Shown: positions 55,701 to 64,000 of the stretch, piece after piece
Position numbering within the stretch: position 1 is the stretch's first letter
Layout of the letters: the number at the start of each line of letters is the position of its first letter
DNA from: Paulownia fortunei
Lineage: Eukaryota; Streptophyta; Magnoliopsida; Lamiales; Paulowniaceae
DNA: 64,000 nt
Direction: 5' to 3'
Assembly: GCA_019321725.1 (NCBI GenBank)
Contig: CM033113.1
Location: 868,001 to 932,000 of the forward strand
Made by a program: the position numbers and the translations under genes
Notes under the pieces: model-generated
Seen by the model: only the letters and a program-made list of their open reading frames with translations
Told to the model about the DNA's origin: nothing
Database searches by the model: none

Positions 55701-57235
55701 GTCGTTCTCATCAGTTTTCCTCAGTTACACGATATAATATCATATTGTTTCATGTATGTTGATTCTCTTCACACTTCATGTTCTTTTGGTTGCTTTTATT
55801 TTCTGCTGACTCTCCTTGTGAAATAGCTAGTTTTTGTTGTGTTTACACCGACTCAGATACTAATTCCTGTTCTTTAGGTTTTGTTTTGGATAAACAAGAC
55901 AAGAGCATTACGAGATCAGACTTGTACTTCAAGCAGCTCTTCAATCAATGTGGATTGCATATTTACAAAATGAAGGTATACTTAAATGCTTTTCTTGTGG
56001 ATTCCTGATGATGGAATACAATACTAAGAATTCATTGCCTGGACATTAGAGATGGCAATGAGTCAAGTTTGGGGTCAATTTGGCCAAACCCACAAGCTGC
56101 CAAATCCTTCACAACCCCCATTTAGCATGTGAACCTGCTTAATAATTGAAAACAACTCAAAAATAAACTATTACAACCAAATAGTAATAATTAAATGGTA
56201 TATTATAATTAATTTTTGAAAAATATATATGATTGTTAGTTTAGCAAAACCTGCAATTTGACCTGAACCTGTTTGGGTTTTAAAAGTTAAAACCATAAAC
56301 GGTCCTGTAATCCATCCACGTGTGGCAGGTTTGCTACGGGTTTTTGTTTAACCCAAACCCACTAGCATCCTTACAAAACATTGTGACAGCATTAAGAAGT
56401 GCTGATGGACCTTGAACTAATTGTGTTCTTTGATTTTCTTTTTCTTTCTTAGGGTGTTGGGGTGTGAGGGGTGCTTAGGCTTTTGGATGCACAACGCTTT
56501 TTATATGCGCTTGAAATAAACCCGAACTCATACCATGTGTGGCGGGTTAGCTACAGGTTATTGTTTAACCTGAGCCCATTACAACCTTACAGAAAATAGT
56601 TGACAGAATTGAAGAAGTGCTGATAGAGATTGAACTAATTGGGTTTTTAGATTTTCTTTTTCTTTCTTAGTGTTTGTGGGCATGTGAGGGGTGTTCTGGG
56701 TTTTGGATGCACAACCTTATTTATATGCGCTTGAGCATGTCTCTGGAATCTTGATGCAGTATTGCTGAATGCATGGTCAGGTTTGAAGTTTTAAGGTAAA
56801 CCTATATAACTGCAAGTTTACTGGGTTCATTTGTCGTAATTGCTTGAGCCTTAAAAGTTACAAATACTATCTAGATGGAGGCCGTATGTTTCAATTTTCT
56901 TTGGTCTTGTACATATATTTTGGTAGGTTATATGATCTGAATATAGCTTCTGCTTCACTGTGGTCCAAGGTTACTTCTTACACAATCCAAGGTTAATTCC
57001 TACTTTGTTACTAATTAGGTTCTTTCCTTTCCTCAAAACCTTGAATACTTGTGCACTATCTCTGATTTATCAATATAAATTCATTGAAGAAGTAATGTGT
57101 TGTGGTCAGGATCAAAAAGGATTTCCTGATGAATTATTTGCTGTAAAGATGTACGCACTGACAACTGAGTTGCCAAAGAGAGTCAACAGTTCCAGATCCA
57201 AGAGACATGTCAACAGGCCTGGCATCATCAAATGA
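52743..57235 (+). CDS. Alpha-N-terminal protein methyltransferase (NTM1 type)
   Basis: Eight exons: 52743-52874, 52990-53134, 53471-53529, 53920-54039, 54802-54903, 55600-55654, 55878-55975 and 57110-57235. They give 278 residues. The fold is a Rossmann-type SAM methyltransferase. The N-terminal part has WYSQGVGYWQ and VNGVLGGYGHVNEPDI, typical of NTMT1. SAM motif I is LDCGSGIGRITKNLL (about 92-106). VDLLEPVSHF holds the acidic residue for the SAM ribose, and IIWVQWCIGHLSDDD is the substrate-side segment with the family WxxGHL pattern. GGLFVLKENI is the late strand. The enzyme methylates the alpha-amino group of proteins starting Xaa-Pro-Lys after Met removal. A basic tail (KRVNSSRSKRHVNRPG) extends beyond the fold. 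Exon 2 could instead start three bases earlier at 52987, adding one Lys. Two introns carry tandem repeats. Confidence 0.93.
54155..54410. repeat. Intronic tandem repeat, about 96 bp unit, 2 full copies plus a partial
   Basis: The landmark CATTTAATCACAGTGGAAAT starts at 54155 and again at 54251, each followed by GCTATGGCTAC, TTAGTTGTTTGTTTTAG, CCACAT and TATAGTTAACT. A third, diverged partial copy (GTTACAGTGGACATGCTATAGCTAC) lies near 54380-54404. All lie in the NTM1 intron between 54039 and 54802. Confidence 0.9.
56321..56734. repeat. Intronic tandem duplication, about 217-220 bp unit
   Basis: Copies at 56321-56514 and 56538-56734 share TGTGGC-GGTT, TTGTTTAACC, AAGAAGTGCTGATAGA-type sequence, TTTTCTTTTTCTTTCTTAG, TTTTGGATGCACAAC and TTTATATGCGCTTGA in the same order. 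They lie in the last NTM1 intron, which is about 1.1 kb. Flanking AACCC/GGGTT-rich sequence at 56075-56350 suggests an old inserted element, but no terminal repeats were found. Confidence 0.85.
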
Positions 57236-58304
57236 GAGTACCTTCTTGGTCCATTTTTTTGGCACACGACGAGGTTCGAAAGTGGAGGGATTAGAGATGG
57301 CGACCGATCCTTAATTTGTAGCTTTTGCCATAATGTAAAACTCCATTTTGTTTGTTTTGTTCACTCAGTTCTGTACTTTTTTCAGCTCATTATTGGTTTG
57401 AGATTTGTGTGCATTACTGTGTTCAATTATTGCCATGCTAGCATTCAGTGGAGTGACGAATTTTCCCTGAAGCATAATGGTAATGGCCAAACTTGCTATT
57501 AATTATTTGATAAACTTTGGATCTTGGGTTCAAATAAAATAACTCTGGAGTTGAAAAATAAAAATAAAAATGGAGAGAGCAGCACGTGGTAACAAACTCC
57601 TAACATCACTCCACCAATATCATCCCCCGCAACTACTTTGACTTTGTCTAAGCAAGTGTGCAACGAAAATAAGTCATTACGGAAGTTGTTATTTTTAACT
57701 GCCTTATCTAAAAGTTTAGCCATTGGAGTTTAGAGGAGAAAAATTATATTTCTACAATTTTTTTGCATGATTTAAAGTAAAATTAATCTCCCATGTGGAG
57801 AAGTTCTCTTTCCTTTTCGTCTAGCTGAATTTATCAAATTGGAGTTAGAATTATCATTAGAATTTGGAGTTAGAATGAGCATTAGAATTTAGAACAGATA
57901 GAACGCCACAGCCAGTATTAATTGTGAAATTAAGATGACACTAATGAATGGATTAATGGTGCATTTTTTCTCTCATTTCAGTTTTGTAAGATTTTATTAC
58001 TAACGAGTTTAAGAAGATTAATAAATAAGCAATCAATCTCATTTGGGATTAACCAAGAATTAGTGCTAGTTGGATTTGAATTTGCCCAATTATATGTCAA
58101 ACTCAGAACAACTTAAATTAAGAGAATATTTACATTCTTGCAACGAAGGAACTTACAAAAAAAAGGATTTGGACCAAAGTAAAGAAACTAACATCCTTAC
58201 ATCTAAGGAATACAACAAAACAACAGAAAAAACAGAAGGCAGCAAGAGTTGCCCTAAACTATTGAGAAATCAAAATTGCCCTAAACTTCACATTACATGC
58301 CAGA
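57236..58304. other. Convergent 3' region between NTM1 and bHLH genes
   Basis: It contains the NTM1 3' UTR and AT-rich DNA; a short direct repeat (TTAGAATT and GGAGTTAGAAT) sits at 57840-57895. No gene was recognised; the open frame at 58070-58324 mostly shadows the end of the bHLH gene. Confidence 0.45.
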
Positions 58305-59269
58305 TCATAGCTGTTGTTTCATAATTGAAAGCAATTGAGGGTTGGATTTCACTATTTGATGATCACTGCTCAGTTCCTGGACAAATGTCTGTGGAACCAT
58401 GCATTTCTCAGTAGAGTATAACTTTTCTTGAATCAGTGGAGATTCAAGAAGAACCTGCAATTCTTCTTGACTTTCAAATGGTTCACTGTTCTCCTACAAA
58501 TCCCATTGTTGACCATGTTAGCAACAAATTTTCACAAGAATTCATTCTCCAATCTACGAAATCAAGAGCAGGACTAGTTAGTTACCTGATCATATGAACC
58601 AACGAATTCAAGAATTCCAACCTGGGCCTGCAAATACTTGATGTATTTGTAGGCAGCTTGCAACATTTCAGCAGTGTTCATCTTCTGTCCACCCGGGACA
58701 AGCTTCCCGAGCTCCTGAGTCTTCTCAGTGATCTTCCTCCGCCTCTGCCGGGCCGCAATGCTTTGCGCTGATAAGCTGCCGGCAGTTGGTTCCTTCTTCA
58801 TACTCTCACAACTTCCGCTGCCGTAACCTGGCGGAGCAGTTGGAAAATCAGGTAATGGGGGCACTACAATTTCTGGTGGCGAATAATCTTGAAGCGTCAG
58901 GCAAGGGTTTGGAACAAGCCCATTGAAGAAAGCAGTCTTAAACTGGTCACAGTAAATTTCTTCATAATCACAGCCCTTTTGGCGTTTGGGGTAGTGGAAG
59001 GGCTCAAATTCTTGTTGGACTAAAAATGGTTCTGTTGTGAGGGAGTTGACATTATCAGATGGAACTCCATTTGAGAAGTCATACAGAAGAGAATTAGAAT
59101 TTTCTGAGTAAAACAAGTCACTGGGCTCAAAGATAGAATCTATATTCCAAGCGTCGGGAAAAGCTAGGAGCTCTGGAGTCAGCTCCGTCTGCGGTACTGG
59201 ATCAACAATGCTTGTATCTGAGTCCAACTGCTGAAATGCTGCCCAGTTTGAGTAGTAGCTCAAAGCCAT
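58305..59269 (-). CDS. Atypical bHLH transcription factor (bHLH52/53 type)
   Basis: Two exons, 59269-58586 and 58493-58305, give 290 residues. A bHLH domain occupies about residues 168-225: QSIAARQRRRKITEKTQELG, then KLVPGGQKMNTAEMLQ and YKYIKYLQAQVGIL. In the basic region the residues that normally read the E-box, His5 and Glu9, are Gln and Ala, as in the class VIII AtbHLH52/53 and RSL-like families. Sequence preference may therefore differ from CANNTG. The long N-terminal part is acidic and proline-rich (PPEIVVPPLPDFPTAPPGYG) and may be an activation or interaction region. The start follows an acceptor at 59283-59284; a leader intron (about 59283-59484) with donor GTATTG is likely. The 63-codon final exon continues past the helix with glutamine-rich sequence. 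It acts in the nucleus; targets are unknown. Confidence 0.9.
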
Positions 59270-59557
59270 TGATGAAAGAAACCTACATACGGAACAAAGT
59301 GTTAGCAAAATACAACAATTTGTTAACTCACCATGCAATTATATAGTACGTTTTAGAAGCATTTCAAGATGAACTAGTAAACTGCATGAAATGTACAAAT
59401 TAAGCACTTGATATGGGAAGGAGTAGTAGAAAAGGAGGGAAAATTAAAATGTGAAGTAAAAGAAGATATTGTAGGAGACAATACCTGAGTAAGATTCTGT
59501 CTTTTACTAGAGTCTTGAATATCAGTAGACCTAAACAAAACTAATATGTTTATTTTT

Positions 59558-59560
<3 letters not shown>

Positions 59561-59602
<42 letters not shown>
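59561..59602. repeat. GA microsatellite upstream of the bHLH gene
   Basis: A perfect GA run of about 42 bp, read as TC on the bHLH strand. It lies about 75 bp beyond the inferred leader-intron donor, so in the leader or core promoter. GA/TC runs are known binding sites of plant BASIC PENTACYSTEINE proteins; that role here is inferred. Confidence 0.92.
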
Positions 59603-59604
<2 letters not shown>

Positions 59605-60749
59605 GTGGGAATGGAGGTTATTGGATTGGAGGAGATAATATGGTCATTATAACGGGTAACTAACTCCTAATTATTAGGAGAGCATAATGAGCTTTTAGGG
59701 TTATTTATTGGCGGCTAATTTCTCCTCTAACCGTTACTTTAACTTCAAGTTTTTCATTTTTCTTTTTCTTTTTTAAATTGTTTTGTTTTATTTTTGCTCC
59801 ATTTTCTCATCTCAAAGTCCATCTTATGTCTTATCCACTAGCTTAGAAAATCAAAATTACTCATTCTTTGTATATTGTAGCCAATATACATGTTTTCATG
59901 GAAAATGGAAAATCTTGGAGCGGAATATTAATAAAAAAGAAAAAATTATATAGAAGAAAAATGTCTACTTTAATGTTTTTACTTTGGAATGGAACTTCTT
60001 AAGATGATTATGGAATTTTGGAAGACTTTTAATGTAGTTGCAAGCGGCAGAATTCAGGTCCTTAATAATGAATTCAAAGCTTGGTTATTTTAAGTCTCTT
60101 ATTAGCAAAATTGTAATGGTGTGATTTAATTTCTGATCAATATCTTGAAGTGTTGCCATTGTAAACTGCCTGAATATGTGTTCCAATAACCATAAATAGC
60201 ATAATGTACTGATATGGAAATTAAGCTGGCAAATGAAAAGTTTAAGCCATGTTATGGATTATGTGGACCCTTTTAATCTCTCTCTTTGTTTCTTAATTTT
60301 ACTTGTTTTATCAATTTTTGTAATGTTTCAGTTGATTGCATATACACTTTGCCGAAAGAATAATATCTGGAAACGCTGCAGAAAATTTTTGTATGCAAGT
60401 TGTGATCAGGTGATCAAGCTTTGATGCTGATTAGATTCTTGTCTTGTCCTTCAAAACCCTTTACTTGTGCTAAAGTTCTGATGTATCCTTATAATTAAAT
60501 TGAAGTACACTTGGTTTTGTTCTGGAGTCGGGACAAAAAGGGATTTCCTAGAGAAAGTTAATATGCCCAGATATAAGATACAAGTAATTAGTCTTGGCAT
60601 TAGATAAAATGAATCTCTGCACATACCTGCGCATGTTATATTGTTGGAAATGTTCTTGAACTGCTAAGGCTTTTTCATTGTTTTGAGGTCACATGATACA
60701 GACATTACCCGTGAATCATACCTCAGTTTGTTGCAGTAATGCTTATAAC
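59603..60749. other. bHLH promoter and 3' region of the receptor-like gene
   Basis: AT-rich DNA without a supportable gene. The open plus frame at 60233-60424 has a hydrophobic stretch (LCFLILLVLSIFVMFQLIA) but no homologue that I recognise and no promoter; it is not called. Confidence 0.45.
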
Positions 60750-62462
60750 TTAAAGTTCTCTGTGATGCACATGTTTATGGCCTCTGCCTCTGCCTCTGCC
60801 TCTGTCTGCACGGGATGTCCTACGATCTGGTGATGCTGATATTGCCGTAGAAGAGATGTTTGACAGCAGATCACAGATCTTATCCCAGCTTGGTTGTCGA
60901 CTGCTTGATAGATCTGTGCACATTAACCCAAATTCGATAACCTCAGCGGCCTCAGAAACAATGTCTGCCGTCTTCTTCATTCTCTTGTCAATCACATTCT
61001 CTAGGTTTTCAGGGTAATGCGATTTCACCCACTCAACAAAACCAGTTTTGTTCTTGTCGAACTCTTCCACCGGCCTCCTATTCGTAACTATCTCCAACAT
61101 AAACATTCCAAACTTGTAGGTTTCTGCATGTAAACATAATCGTTTAACACCGAATTTGGAAAACTGATAGACCATAAAATGTATAAATGAATCATAGTTG
61201 CGGCAGTGTTTGGGCTTACTCTTTGTGCTGCTATGATGATCATCAAGTTTGAACCTTGTTATGAGTGGTTCTCCATCTTCAGACAGCAGTATGTTTCTTG
61301 TTTTGAGGTTGTACCCAACTTCTGGCCATTCTTCATTCAAATAACATATTCCTGCTGCAATTCCTAATATTACTTTTACCCTTTGCTTCCATGGAGGAAC
61401 AGAGGTTGTAAGCCATGTTTCAATGTTCTCTCCATCTACCCATTCAGAGACAATGGCCCTGAATTTGTGGCTATCACACCAGCCCAGTACAGGGACTATG
61501 TTTTTATGGTATAACTGAACAAGAACCTTAGATTGTTCCACGAATCTCGTTTGGTTTCCTCTTGACATGTTATCCAAATAAATCTCAATTCTTACTTCAC
61601 TTCCATTTCTCAGAACCCCTCTGTATATACTCGCTCTACCAGTTTTTCCCACAAAATTTCGTTTTGAAAATCCATCTGTTGCTGCCTTTAGAACTGAAGG
61701 TGTAAACTTGTGTCTGCTTTGGAGGAAACTGGGTTGAAAGTCTGGCCTCCAAAAACAGAGCCATCCCCAGAAAACCACCATTGCTATCACAAAAACTGGA
61801 AAACCAACCAATAAAAGCACAGCCTTGATCCTGAACTCTTTGTGATTTGGAAGAAGACCCGAATGAATAAAACTCGACGAATTAAAATGCTCGAAAAAGT
61901 GCGTGTCTGAGATTCTACACTCAGAAAAGTGATTATAAGATAGGTTAAGGAATGTAAGGTTTTCCAGAAAGGAAAAATTCTGTATAGGGACATCACCAGA
62001 AAGGTTATTATGGCTCAAGTCAAGAGCCTGGATTTGAGAACAATGAAAAATGTCAGTTGGGAAGTTACCCTTCAAGGAATTGTTGGAAAGATCAATGGAT
62101 AGTATGGTTAAGGGGCAGTATTTCCAGAAGAATGTGAATGATAGATAAAGTGGTGCTATCTTTGGCTGGCCATGAAGGTCTATTTTCGGGAACGATTCAA
62201 CGCAGTTGGGATTATTGGAAATGTTGCACAAATGGCTTGCAACAATTGTGGACTTGAAAATTTCAAGAAGATCAAAAGGGGTGGCATTGCAGTATCTGAG
62301 AGAGGGGTTTGTGAGGCAGTTGTTTGTGATTGTGGAGTTGAAGTCTGGAGGTGGCTGCAAGCTGTTAAGGTCCTCAACCACTGTTGCTGTGAATATCACA
62401 GGAAATGAGATTGATACAATTGCAGTGAAGAAATGAAGAAATTTTGCAGAGATGGATGCCAT
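60750..62462 (-). CDS. LRR receptor-like pseudokinase
   Basis: Single-pass membrane protein. Order: signal peptide (about 1-28), a cysteine-containing cap, two to three leucine-rich repeats (LTILSIDLSNNSLKGNFP, IQALDLSHNNLSGDVP, LTFLNLSYNHF), a transmembrane helix at about 212-237 (AVLLLVGFPVFVIAMVVF), then a kinase-like domain from about 252. All catalytic marks are lost. The glycine loop is VGKTGRAS. The VAIK lysine is Glu293 (VRIE). HRD is replaced by GYN at 383-385 with the following LKTRNILL kept. DFG is replaced by RFK at 403-405. It should not transfer phosphate and may be a scaffold or co-receptor, as for other plant receptor pseudokinases. A 96-base intron at 61124-61219 (AAAGA/GTAAGC to CATGCAG) keeps the frame; splicing gives 538 residues and retention 570. 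Splicing is preferred because it restores KTYKFGMFMLEIV. The C-terminus ends in an RGRGRGRG tail. Confidence 0.87.
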   Translation of the reverse strand: MASISAKFLHFFTAIVSISFPVIFTATVVEDLNSLQPPPDFNSTITNNCLTNPSLRYCNATPFDLLEIFKSTIVASHLCNISNNPNCVESFPKIDLHGQPKIAPLYLSFTFFWKYCPLTILSIDLSNNSLKGNFPTDIFHCSQIQALDLSHNNLSGDVPIQNFSFLENLTFLNLSYNHFSECRISDTHFFEHFNSSSFIHSGLLPNHKEFRIKAVLLLVGFPVFVIAMVVFWGWLCFWRPDFQPSFLQSRHKFTPSVLKAATDGFSKRNFVGKTGRASIYRGVLRNGSEVRIEIYLDNMSRGNQTRFVEQSKVLVQLYHKNIVPVLGWCDSHKFRAIVSEWVDGENIETWLTTSVPPWKQRVKVILGIAAGICYLNEEWPEVGYNLKTRNILLSEDGEPLITRFKLDDHHSSTKSKPKHCRNYDSFIHFMVYQFSKFGVKRLCLHAETYKFGMFMLEIVTNRRPVEEFDKNKTGFVEWVKSHYPENLENVIDKRMKKTADIVSEAAEVIEFGLMCTDLSSSRQPSWDKICDLLSNISSTAISASPDRRTSRADRGRGRGRGHKHVHHREL

Positions 62463-63337
62463 TGAGAAAATTTGCAGGTCCTGAGAAATACTATTTTTCC
62501 ATTTTAGAGTGTAAAAAATAGCCGCAACGGTTAAAGGCAGTTTTTACAGCAGTTGGGGCTAAAATTAACATTTTTTTGCACGTTTCAAGGGCCATTACTG
62601 CAAGTTTTTAAGGTTATGGCAATGCCATTGCTAATCCTAATTTAATTTTCGAAAAGTATGGATATGAGTAAATTATCTATATCTATGTCTGTACTATTTA
62701 TTAAGGATTGGGACCTTAGAAATTCAACCTTTTTTGGCTCTTTCTGTTTAATATTTCTTTTTTATTAAACATACTATTGAGTTTTGTGATGACCTTCTAT
62801 AAGGTCATTATATAAGAAAACTTTTTATTACAACTAACCAATATGTGGATACTTAAACGTCGATTAAATGAATATTTATACAATGCAGTTAGATTTTATA
62901 GCACATTTCATAATATTATACTAAATAACATATTTATATTAGTTCGTAAAAAGAATATAAGAATTTAGTTGGATATAGGAAAATAAGATAGTTTTACAGG
63001 AAATTTGAGGGTTCTATAGAAAAATTAAGTAACAACGTGTATTTCGTAGGAAATTGAGAACATTCAAAACAACTCTTTAATTAAGTTTTCATTAAGGTGA
63101 AAAATCATTTCCGTAGTTTAAGGGAAATTTTAATTTATAAATCCACCCGACTTCTTCAACCGGCACAAAATCGCTGTTTAGAGACGAAAAAGAATATGGG
63201 AACCAGCGACATTAGTTTTGCCCAAGAATTTCAAGACACCTACTCTTTGAAACACTGTGTTATCCTTTTCCACCGTCCCCAAGCAGCAGGAGAGAGTTGC
63301 ATGGATAATCCACTGTCGTCGAAGGCAAATACTTGAA
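62463..63337. other. Divergent intergenic region between receptor-like gene and TWINKLE gene
   Basis: About 875 bp of AT-rich DNA with promoters for both directions. The stretch from about 63100 to the start codon is less AT-rich and probably leader. No gene was recognised. Confidence 0.45.
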
Positions 63338-63764
63338 ATGCCTCTTCACAGACACCTCCGCACACCACCATCTCCACCGCCTTGCCGTTTGACCCCCAAC
63401 ACTTCATCAAATTTATTATCTTTAAACCATCCCAATAGTTTCTTGGCCTACTCTGCCGTATCTATCTCAAGAATTTCGTTACACGGTAATGGGTTCCGGT
63501 CTTTTTGTCATGCCCGGTCATCCAAGCCAACAGGTTTTCTTTACTCACTATCTTCTTCAAATTGTTTAACTCTATTTGTCTTGCTCTAAAAACGTAATTT
63601 CTTGGTTAATCTGTCCTTGTCTCTCATTGGAAATCAAAGTTAGTATGGATGAGGAAGAGGAAGAGGAAGAGAAAACTGATAAAGTGAAGCGAAAACTTGA
63701 GGCCCTTGGAATAAACGCTGATTGTTGTACGCCTGGACAATATGATCTCTTATATTGTCCCCAG
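63338..63764 (+). CDS. Organellar DNA primase-helicase (TWINKLE type), 5' exons only
   Basis: Two exons, 63338-63533 and 63640-63764, join in phase; the gene then enters an intron and runs off the window. The N-terminus (MPLHRHLRTPPSPPPC, rich in S, R and P, without acid) looks like an organellar transit peptide. After a run of glutamates (DEEEEEEEK) comes KVKRKLEALGINADCCTPGQ, then YDLLYCPQ. This matches the start of plant TWINKLE (Arabidopsis At1g30680: RRKLAEQGVDAENCPPGQ, then LICP), where the CP begins the primase zinc ribbon. The full protein is a dual-targeted primase-helicase for chloroplast and mitochondrial DNA. A shorter Toprim-only paralogue cannot be excluded because only the first 107 residues are visible. 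The start is the first ATG that reads in frame with good context. Confidence 0.8.
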
Positions 63765-64000
63765 GTATTCGTTTTATGTTGTGTATTCTTGCTTTTGGAT
63801 GTGAAAGCATTGGCAGGTTAGGTCATTGTGGTTTGTGTTGATTTTTCAGTTGTTCTGGTATTCACATCTTCAGTTTCTTGAATTTTCTTGGGGTTCTTGA
63901 AAAATTGAGTGACGCGGTTTGGGTGAATAAGGGACATGCTTCCTAAAATTGATCGTCAGGAAAAATTTGAAGAAAACTTGAGAAGATAGTAACTCAAGAC

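Noticed and set aside
60233..60424. Plus-strand frame with a transmembrane-like stretch
   Set aside because: Short, AT-rich, no family recognised and no promoter; the hydrophobic stretch follows from T-rich codons.

Overview
This window is nuclear DNA from a flowering plant, almost certainly a eudicot. Genes are split by GT-AG introns, intergenic DNA is AT-rich, and the families are plant ones: LSD1 zinc finger, CASP-like protein, WRKY, pentatricopeptide repeat, lipid-transfer protein and MIR160. Protein flavour hints at an asterid, but I cannot fix the species. Exon models were built by hand from reading frame, splice phase and remembered homologues. Total phase closes for every complete gene except the fasciclin gene, whose start is unresolved.

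Layout. 0.8-3.3 kb (+): LSD1-type zinc finger protein. 4.4-5.3 kb (+): CASP-like membrane protein. 8.8-14.7 kb (+): JMJ18/JMJ14-type H3K4 demethylase (JmjN, JmjC, C5HC2, FYRN, FYRC). 15.6-16.4 kb (-): fasciclin-domain secreted protein with no usable in-frame ATG. 17.7-21.7 kb (-): choline kinase. 22.5-31.1 kb (-): Prune-like DHH/DHHA2 protein whose DHH signature is lost. 31.1-39.4 kb: long AT-rich spacer holding a clear MIR160 hairpin at about 33.3 kb with its own TATA box. 39.4-41.9 kb (+): group IIe WRKY factor (WRKY14/35 type). 41.9-46.0 kb: gene-poor AT-rich spacer. 46.0-48.1 kb (+): short-chain dehydrogenase/reductase. 48.5-48.9 kb (-): type-1-like lipid-transfer protein. 50.0-52.3 kb (-): intronless PLS-class PPR protein. 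52.7-57.2 kb (+): N-terminal protein methyltransferase (NTM1 type). 58.3-59.3 kb (-): atypical bHLH factor (bHLH52/53 type). 60.7-62.5 kb (-): LRR receptor-like pseudokinase. 63.3 kb to the edge (+): first two exons of an organellar TWINKLE-type primase-helicase, cut by the window.

These are independent plant genes, not an operon or cluster. Regulatory genes are frequent: a histone demethylase, WRKY, bHLH, miR160 and LSD1. The PPR and NTM1 genes are divergent with about 440 bp between start codons, as are the receptor-like gene and TWINKLE (about 875 bp). JMJ and the fasciclin gene, and NTM1 and bHLH, are convergent.

The best leads are the MIR160 locus, the Prune-like protein lacking DHH, the receptor kinase that has lost all three catalytic motifs, the missing start of the fasciclin gene, and three recent-looking tandem duplications inside introns. 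I saw no CRISPR array, rRNA, convincing tRNA or intact transposon.
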